Origin: an uncultured Actinomycetes bacterium
Lineage (GTDB): Bacteria > Actinomycetota > Actinomycetes > Mycobacteriales > Mycobacteriaceae
Length of the DNA stretch: 5,844 bases
Assembly (NCBI GenBank): GCA_903911165.1
Contig: CAIWCQ010000395.1
Span: forward strand, 1-5,844
Reading direction: 5' to 3'
The first letter of the stretch is position 1, and each line of letters opens with the position of its first letter. The notes beneath the pieces are model-generated. The model was not told the origin of the DNA, ran no database searches, and saw only the letters and a list, made by a program, of their open reading frames with translations. The position numbers and the translations under genes are program-made. Of the stretch, positions 1-5,844 are shown piece after piece.

Positions 1-640
1 GACGTTTCTGGATTCGCAACTCGTGGGCGTTGATGCCGTCCCAGAAGAACGCGGTGTCGCGTGATGCGGCGGGGCGGATCATCTGCTCGGGATCGAGGTC
101 GGCCGGTACCGCTGAGACAGAGGGTGCAGAGTCCCGGGGCCGGAATTTCATGATCCGCCAGACCATTTCCGCGACGTCTTCGCCGCCGGATTGCCAGGTG
201 ATCTTCTGGGTGATGAAGAAGCCCTCACCCAATGCCGTCTGCTTCGGTCCGACGACATCGGTCAATTCCGCGGAAACGCTGACCTCTTCGCCCGCACGCA
301 GGTAGCGGTGATAGGTCTGCTCACAATTGGTGGCGACGACGCCGATGTAGCCCGCCTCGTCGAAGAGGCCAAGAATTTTGCCCAACGGGTCGTCGTCGGC
401 GCGCACTCCGCCGAGTCCGGCCATGGTCCAAACCTGGATCATCGCCGGCGGTGCGACAACGCCGGGATGCCCGGCCGCTTTCGCTGCTGCGTCATCGACG
501 TAGATCGCGTTCCTGTCGCCGATCGCGTCTAGCCAGTGATCGACCATAGGTTGGTTTACTGGATGTCGACCGGCGCGGGCCTTACTCTTGCCCGCGGCCC
601 TGATACGTTCGGCGGCTTGCTGAATCTGCTCCACACTCAC
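1..640 (-). CDS. chsH2: ChsH2, MaoC-like/DUF35 subunit of steroid enoyl-CoA hydratase (partial, C-terminus outside window)
   Basis: Partial gene: 213 codons are visible and the frame is still open at base 1; the M. tuberculosis homologue has about 311 residues. Residues about 1-170 form a MaoC-like hot-dog domain, with GDRNAIYVDD (41-50) followed by AAGHPGVVAPPAM (55-67). Residues about 182-213 (from DLDPEQMIRP through FFWDGINAHELRIQKR) look like the N-terminal helix of a DUF35/OB-fold domain, so the zinc-ribbon part lies off the left edge. In MaoC hydratases the catalytic pair is Asp-x4-His; here D42 is present but the His position is Y47. That fits the known role of ChsH2 as non-catalytic partner of ChsH1 in hydrating the propenoyl-CoA steroid side chain, while its DUF35 domain holds the aldolase Ltp2. 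I chose GTG at 640, 13 nt after the fadE29 stop; GTG at 634 is an alternative. Neither has a strong Shine-Dalgarno. Last visible gene of the minus-strand operon. Confidence 0.92.
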   Translation of the reverse strand, partial: MSVEQIQQAAERIRAAGKSKARAGRHPVNQPMVDHWLDAIGDRNAIYVDDAAAKAAGHPGVVAPPAMIQVWTMAGLGGVRADDDPLGKILGLFDEAGYIGVVATNCEQTYHRYLRAGEEVSVSAELTDVVGPKQTALGEGFFITQKITWQSGGEDVAEMVWRIMKFRPRDSAPSVSAVPADLDPEQMIRPAASRDTAFFWDGINAHELRIQKR

Positions 641-667
641 CGCGGAACCCGGCTCACCGCGGAACCC
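636..667. repeat. Tandem direct repeat, 15 nt identical at 17-nt period, at the fadE29/chsH2 junction
   Basis: Plus-strand bases 636-650 (ctcaccgcggaaccc) recur exactly at 653-667, with gg between them, giving a 17-nt period. On the coding (minus) strand each copy reads GGGTTCCGCGGTGAG. The upstream copy (667-653) supplies the end of fadE29, including its TGA stop at 656-654. The downstream copy (650-636) supplies the GTG start of chsH2 at 640-638. The repeat is too short to be a mobile element or array and looks like a small tandem duplication. Confidence 0.85.
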
Positions 668-1817
668 TCGGCACCTTCAAGCCGGCAGCCGCGACCTGCT
701 CGCGCATCACTTCGTTGACCCCACCACCGAAGGTGATCACCAGATTGCGTTTGGTGTGGGAATCCAGCCACTGCAGGACTTCGGCGGTCTCCTCTTCGGC
801 GGGATTGCCGTACTTGGCCACGATCTCCTCGGCAAGCCGACCGATCCGCTGAATCCGCTCGGTGGAGAACACCTTGGTGGCGGCGGCGTCGGCGATCTCG
901 ACGGTGTCACCCGACGAGGCGACCTGCCAGTTAAGCAACTCGTTGACCCGCCAGATCGAATGGATCTCGCCGAGCGAGCGCTTGACGTCATCCTGGTCGA
1001 TCGGCGTCACCCCGTTTCCGCGCGGCTTGGACGCCCACGCCTGAATCCGGTCATAGATACCGGCGATCTTGCCGGCCGGGCCGAGCATTACGCGCTCATG
1101 GTTGAGTTGGGTGGTGATCAGCCGCCAGCCCGCGTTCTCCTCACCGACGAGCATGTCGGCCGGAACACGAACGTCGTTGTAATACGTCGCATTGGTGTGG
1201 TGGGCGCCGTCAGAAAGAATGATGGGAGTCCACGAGTAGCCCGGATCCTTCGTGTCGACGATGAGGATGGAAATCCCCTTGTGCTTAGCGGCTTCCGGAT
1301 CGGTACGACAGGCCAGCCAGACGTAGTCGGCGTCGTGGCCACCGGTGGTCCAGATCTTTTGGCCGTTGACGATGTACTCATCACCGTGGCGGACCGCCGA
1401 GGTGCGCAATGACGCCAGGTCGGTGCCGGCCTCCGGTTCGGAATAGCCGATCGCGAAGTGCACCTCACCTGCCAGGATCGCCGGGAGGAACTTCTTCTTC
1501 TGCAACTCGGTGCCGTAAGTCTGCAGGGTGGGACCAACGGTCTGCAATGTCACTGCGGGCAGGGGCACCTCGGCGCGCGCGGCCTCATTGACGAAGATCT
1601 GCTGCTCGATCGGGCCGAGCCCAAGACCACCAAACTCCTTGGGCCAGCCCACTCCAAGCTTTCCGTCAGAGCCCATCCGCTTGATGACCGCACGGAAGGC
1701 CTTACCGTGGCGGTCTACCTCCATCTCGGCGGCTTCTTCGGCGGAGATGAGGTTCTGGAAGTACTGCCGGAATTCGGCTTGCAGTTGCCGTTGCTCGGGT
1801 GTCAGTTCGATGTACAT
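654..1817 (-). CDS. fadE29: FadE29/ChsE2, catalytic-base subunit of steroid side-chain acyl-CoA dehydrogenase
   Basis: A 387-residue acyl-CoA dehydrogenase-fold protein, the length I recall for M. tuberculosis FadE29. The N-terminal helical domain covers about 1-120. The flavin/substrate beta-domain has YSEPEAGTDLASLRTS at 125-140 and YIVNGQKIWTTGG at 148-160. The segment TTQLNHERVMLGPAG (235-249) puts E241 where isovaleryl-CoA dehydrogenase carries its catalytic Glu. A C-terminal GGGVNEVMREQ lies at 364-374. It lacks the R-x-x-F-G-x(5)-FQ flavin motif of ordinary dehydrogenases; FadE28 supplies it. Known role: with FadE28 it forms an alpha2-beta2 flavoenzyme that oxidises 3-oxo-4-pregnene-20-carboxyl-CoA to the 17(20)-ene in the cytosol. 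The ATG at 1817 overlaps the end of fadE28 by 16 nt and has GGAG at 1825-1822, 4 nt before it, so it is probably translationally coupled to fadE28. The TGA stop lies in the first copy of the junction repeat. Confidence 0.95.
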   Translation of the reverse strand: MYIELTPEQRQLQAEFRQYFQNLISAEEAAEMEVDRHGKAFRAVIKRMGSDGKLGVGWPKEFGGLGLGPIEQQIFVNEAARAEVPLPAVTLQTVGPTLQTYGTELQKKKFLPAILAGEVHFAIGYSEPEAGTDLASLRTSAVRHGDEYIVNGQKIWTTGGHDADYVWLACRTDPEAAKHKGISILIVDTKDPGYSWTPIILSDGAHHTNATYYNDVRVPADMLVGEENAGWRLITTQLNHERVMLGPAGKIAGIYDRIQAWASKPRGNGVTPIDQDDVKRSLGEIHSIWRVNELLNWQVASSGDTVEIADAAATKVFSTERIQRIGRLAEEIVAKYGNPAEEETAEVLQWLDSHTKRNLVITFGGGVNEVMREQVAAAGLKVPRVPR

Positions 1818-2821
1818 TGCGCTCCAACCAGTTCCAGACGGTGAGCTGGCCCGCCCAACAGGCGAGTCAGATCCTTGATCGATGAGTAGTACCGATGCAT
1901 GGGATAGGTGACATCCATTCCCATCCCGCCGTGCAAATGATGACAGGTCTGCATCGTCGGCGGTGCCTCCGAGGTCAGCCAGTACCCCAGCACGTCGAGA
2001 TCACCGTCGGCATCGCGTCCTTCAGCCAACCGCCAGATCACCGACGTCGAGATCAGATCCAGGGTTCGCGAGGCGATGTAGATCTCAGCCAGCTGCGCGG
2101 AGACAGCCTGGAACGTGGCCAGCGGCCTGCCGAACTGGTGGCGGTTCGCGACGTAGTCGGCGGTCAACCGCACCGCGCCAGCGACCAATCCGGCCGCGTA
2201 CGCCCCGACCGTGCCGAGCACCAACTGGTTGACCCGGTGCGCCGTCGAGCCCTCGAGCACCGCATCGGAATCGACGGCCACGTCGGAGAACGTGACGGCG
2301 TATTCAGCCGCCCCGGTTGATGACGGCGTCGGGATCAGGCGTACACCATCGGCTTTGGGCGAGACCATCACGGCGCCGTTGTCAGTGGTGACCAACATCC
2401 AGCTCGCCTGCTCGGCGTAGGGAACCGCGACCTTCGTACCGTTGAGCCGACCGCCGACCAGCGTTGTCGCAGGGCGGTCGGGGAGCGCCGCACCCGGCTC
2501 GTTGAGCGCTGCGGTCAAGATCGCGCCGTTGGCAACGCCATCACAGAACCGGCCCTGCTGCGTATCGCTGGCCAAGTCCAGCAGCGGCGCAACGCCCAGA
2601 CCGAGGGTGGCCAGCGCCGGTGAAATCGTCGCGTGCCTACCGATCTCGGTCAGTGCGGTCGCGATCTCCGGCAGACCCACGCCGTCGCCACCTAGGCGTT
2701 CCGGCACGCCGAGCGCGGTGACACCACCGGAAACCAAAGCTTCCCAGGTGTTTTCGCGATCAAGCACGGTGCGGACCACATCGGCGACAGCCTGTTGCTC
2801 CGGTTCGGGAGTGAAGTCCAC
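1802..2821 (-). CDS. fadE28: FadE28/ChsE1, flavin-motif subunit of steroid side-chain acyl-CoA dehydrogenase
   Basis: A 339-residue acyl-CoA dehydrogenase-like protein, shorter than the usual 380-400 and the length I recall for M. tuberculosis FadE28. The N-terminal half is degenerate: a short helical region, then LNEPGAAL (106-113) in place of the canonical SEPxAGSD loop. The C-terminal helical domain keeps NRHQFGRPLATFQAV (226-240), the flavin-pyrophosphate Arg motif, and HLHGGMGMDVTYPMHRYYSS (295-314). Counting back from the Arg motif, the catalytic-Glu position is about V201, and there is no acidic residue between E190 and D222. It is therefore expected to be inactive alone and to work only with FadE29, each subunit supplying half of the active site. 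The start is GTG at 2821, preceded by a strong AAGGAGG 6 nt upstream; it lies 11 nt after the cyp125 stop and its end overlaps fadE29 by 16 nt. Confidence 0.95.
   Translation of the reverse strand: MDFTPEPEQQAVADVVRTVLDRENTWEALVSGGVTALGVPERLGGDGVGLPEIATALTEIGRHATISPALATLGLGVAPLLDLASDTQQGRFCDGVANGAILTAALNEPGAALPDRPATTLVGGRLNGTKVAVPYAEQASWMLVTTDNGAVMVSPKADGVRLIPTPSSTGAAEYAVTFSDVAVDSDAVLEGSTAHRVNQLVLGTVGAYAAGLVAGAVRLTADYVANRHQFGRPLATFQAVSAQLAEIYIASRTLDLISTSVIWRLAEGRDADGDLDVLGYWLTSEAPPTMQTCHHLHGGMGMDVTYPMHRYYSSIKDLTRLLGGPAHRLELVGAQCTSN
1822..1825 (-). promoter_or_regulatory. Ribosome binding site of fadE29
   Basis: The minus strand reads GGAGCGCAATG, placing GGAG 4 nt before the ATG at 1817. It sits inside the fadE28 coding sequence and supports the overlapping fadE29 start. 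Confidence 0.55.
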
Positions 2822-2827
2822 CCGATG

Positions 2828-2834
2828 CCTCCTT
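2828..2834 (-). promoter_or_regulatory. Strong Shine-Dalgarno of fadE28, overlapping the cyp125 stop codon
   Basis: The minus strand reads TAAGGAGGCATCGGGTG. AAGGAGG ends 6 nt before the GTG at 2821, and its first two bases are the last two of the cyp125 TAA stop. This near-perfect anti-16S match decides the GTG start, and it suggests that ribosomes finishing cyp125 can reinitiate on fadE28. Confidence 0.85.
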
Positions 2835-4089
2835 AGTTAGCGGCCGAGACCGATGGCGAGCCGGTGTAATCGACCTGCCAGTGCTTGATGCCGTTGAGCC
2901 AGCCTGAACGCAGCCGTTCCGGCGTGCCGATCGGGGTGAGGTCCGGCATCTGGTCGGCCACCGCATTGAAGATCATGTTGATGGTCATCCGGGCCAGGTT
3001 CGCTCCGATACAGAAGTGCACTCCGGTTCCGCCGAATCCGACGTGCGGGTTGGGGTCACGGAGAATGTTGAACGAGTGTGGATCGTCGAACACCTCATCG
3101 TCGAAGTTCGCCGAGCGGTAGAACATCACCACCCGTTGGCCCGCCTTGATTTCGACCCCGGACAGTTCGGTGTCAACCAACGCGGTGCGCTGAAAGGCCG
3201 TGACCGGCGTGGCCCAGCGGACGATCTCGTCGGCCGCGGTCACGGGTCGCTCCCTCTTGTAGAGCTCCCACTGATCCGGATTTTCGGTGAACGCGATCAT
3301 CCCGTGGGTGATTGAGTTTCGGGTGGTCTCACTGCCGGCTACGGCGAGCATCAGGACGAAGAAGGCGAATTCGTCGTCAGTCAGTTTCTCGCCGTCGACA
3401 TCGGCGTTGATCAGCGCGGTGACGATGTCGTCGCCCGGTTCCCTGCCCTTCAACTCGGCCATCTGCATGGCGTAGCCGAGCATCTCCATCGAGGACGTCC
3501 TGCCGTCGACGTGGGCGAATTCCGGGTCCTCATTGCCGGTCATTTCGTTGGTCCAGCGGAACAACTGGTCGCGATCCTCCTGCGGCACACCGAGAAGCCC
3601 GGCGATGGCCTGCAGAGGCAACTCGCATGCCACCTGCTCGACGAAGTCTCCCCGGCCAGACGAGGCCGCACTCTTGATGATGTTCTCCGCCCGCTGCTGC
3701 AGTTCGTCGCGCAAACGACCGATGGCACGCGGCGTGAAGCCCCGCGAGATGATCCGACGTAGCCGGTCGTGGTGGGCACCGTCCATATTGATCAGGATCA
3801 CCGACTGCATGTCGATGTCCTCGCGGGCGATGTCGTCGGCGAACTGAGGCAGGGCGGTGTTGGGGCCGCTGGCGTAGATGTCATTTCGGCGCGACACCTC
3901 TTTGACGTCCCGGTGCCTGGTGACCGCCCAGTAACCGCCGTCGTTGAATCCGCCCTTTCCGATCTGTTGCTCACACCACCAGACTGGAGCGGTTCGGCGC
4001 AGTTCGGCGAGTTCGTCGATGGGCAACCCCTTCACGCAGAGATCCGGGTCCAGAAAATCAAGACCCGGTGGAATGTTGGGGGTTGGCAT
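2833..4089 (-). CDS. cyp125: CYP125 family steroid C26(C27)-monooxygenase, cytochrome P450
   Basis: A complete 418-residue soluble bacterial P450. The I-helix oxygen-activation motif AGSETT is at 251-256, the K-helix ExxR is EIVR (288-291), and the heme-binding loop FGGTGVHFCIG is at 352-362 with the proximal ligand C360. Blocks such as IISRGFTPRA, LPLQAIAGLLGVPQEDR, EIVRWATPVTAFQRTAL and ERLRSGWLNGIKHWQVDYTG are what I recall of M. tuberculosis CYP125A1. Known role: successive oxidation of the terminal methyl of cholesterol or cholest-4-en-3-one to the carboxylic acid, the entry step for side-chain beta-oxidation, with ferredoxin as electron donor. The M. tuberculosis protein has about 15 more N-terminal residues. 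Here an in-frame TGA at 4095-4093 rules out such an extension, so ATG 4089 is the start, with GAGGAG 10 nt upstream. It is the first gene of the minus-strand operon, divergent from fadA5. The I-helix has S253 where I recall Asn in M. tuberculosis. Confidence 0.96.
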   Translation of the reverse strand: MPTPNIPPGLDFLDPDLCVKGLPIDELAELRRTAPVWWCEQQIGKGGFNDGGYWAVTRHRDVKEVSRRNDIYASGPNTALPQFADDIAREDIDMQSVILINMDGAHHDRLRRIISRGFTPRAIGRLRDELQQRAENIIKSAASSGRGDFVEQVACELPLQAIAGLLGVPQEDRDQLFRWTNEMTGNEDPEFAHVDGRTSSMEMLGYAMQMAELKGREPGDDIVTALINADVDGEKLTDDEFAFFVLMLAVAGSETTRNSITHGMIAFTENPDQWELYKRERPVTAADEIVRWATPVTAFQRTALVDTELSGVEIKAGQRVVMFYRSANFDDEVFDDPHSFNILRDPNPHVGFGGTGVHFCIGANLARMTINMIFNAVADQMPDLTPIGTPERLRSGWLNGIKHWQVDYTGSPSVSAAN

Positions 4090-4099
4090 GGCTCAGCGA

Positions 4100-4105
4100 C
4101 TCCTC
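4100..4105 (-). promoter_or_regulatory. Likely ribosome binding site of cyp125
   Basis: GAGGAG on the minus strand ends 10 nt before the ATG at 4089. The spacing is a little long but the core is good, and no other purine-rich motif lies nearer. It implies that the cyp125 message has a 5' leader. Confidence 0.55.
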
Positions 4106-4113
4106 TATATGAC

Positions 4114-4127
4114 GTGATCTAGTTCCA
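4114..4127 (-). promoter_or_regulatory. Possible degenerate second KstR-like site near cyp125
   Basis: On the minus strand 4127-4114 reads TGGAACTAGATCAC. The left half, TGGAAC, is identical to that of the operator at 4187-4200. The right half deviates: GAT instead of GTT, and a final C instead of A. It lies 24 nt before the cyp125 start and faces cyp125. It could be a weak auxiliary site or chance. Confidence 0.2.
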
Positions 4128-4174
4128 GTAAAACACGGCTCCACCGCAGACGAAAGGCACAGCGGCATCCTCGC

Positions 4175-5832
<1,658 letters not shown>

Positions 5833-5844
5833 CCCAACAGTCGC

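Noticed and set aside
30..532. Plus-strand frames (30-305 and 191-532) at the left end
   Set aside because: The minus strand here encodes an uninterrupted MaoC/DUF35 protein, and the plus frames overlap each other with no motifs.
536..549. An ATG at 547 (minus strand, codon 32 of chsH2) as the chsH2 start
   Set aside because: It would remove the N-terminal helix (EQIQQAAERIRAAGKSKA) and leave a gap of over 100 nt after fadE29; the GTG at 640 fits operon spacing better.
756..1412. A 218-codon open frame on the plus strand opposite fadE29
   Set aside because: It mirrors the well-supported fadE29 and its composition (Gly, Asp, Val and Arg rich, no motifs) is that of a reverse-frame shadow.
5833..5844. 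A terminator after ddn
   Set aside because: Only 12 bases remain and no hairpin can be formed or judged.

Overview
The window comes from a GC-rich actinomycete, almost certainly a mycobacterium or close relative that is not M. tuberculosis itself. It holds part of the cholesterol side-chain degradation locus known in M. tuberculosis as the igr operon (Rv3540c-Rv3545c) and its divergent neighbours fadA5 and ddn (Rv3546-Rv3547). Gene order, orientation, protein lengths and signature motifs all match that arrangement. Comparisons with M. tuberculosis are made from memory of those proteins, not from a search.

Layout. On the minus strand, reading right to left, are cyp125 (4089-2833), fadE28/chsE1 (2821-1802), fadE29/chsE2 (1817-654) and the first two thirds of chsH2 (640-1, running off the left edge). 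They are packed like one operon: 11 nt between cyp125 and fadE28, a 16-nt overlap between fadE28 and fadE29, and 13 nt between fadE29 and chsH2. A divergent intergenic region (4090-4210) contains a clear KstR-type operator and a candidate promoter. On the plus strand follow fadA5 (4211-5374) and, two bases later, ddn (5377-5832). The last 12 bases hold nothing recognisable.

How the genes work together. CYP125 oxidises the terminal side-chain carbon of cholest-4-en-3-one, opening the side chain to beta-oxidation. FadA5 is the thiolase that yields the three-carbon side-chain intermediate. The FadE28-FadE29 heteromer dehydrogenates that propionyl-CoA side chain, and ChsH1-ChsH2 hydrates it. Ltp2, docked on the DUF35 domain of ChsH2, then releases propionyl-CoA and androstenedione; chsH1 and ltp2 would lie beyond the left edge. 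Ddn is an F420-dependent quinone/nitro reductase, not an obvious pathway enzyme, that shares the fadA5 transcript.

I found no undescribed system. The points most worth a second look are a 17-nt tandem duplication at the fadE29/chsH2 junction that seems to have pulled apart an ancestral GTGA overlap, a fadA5 promoter that looks leaderless with the KstR operator inside it, and Ddn substitutions at positions linked to pretomanid activation.
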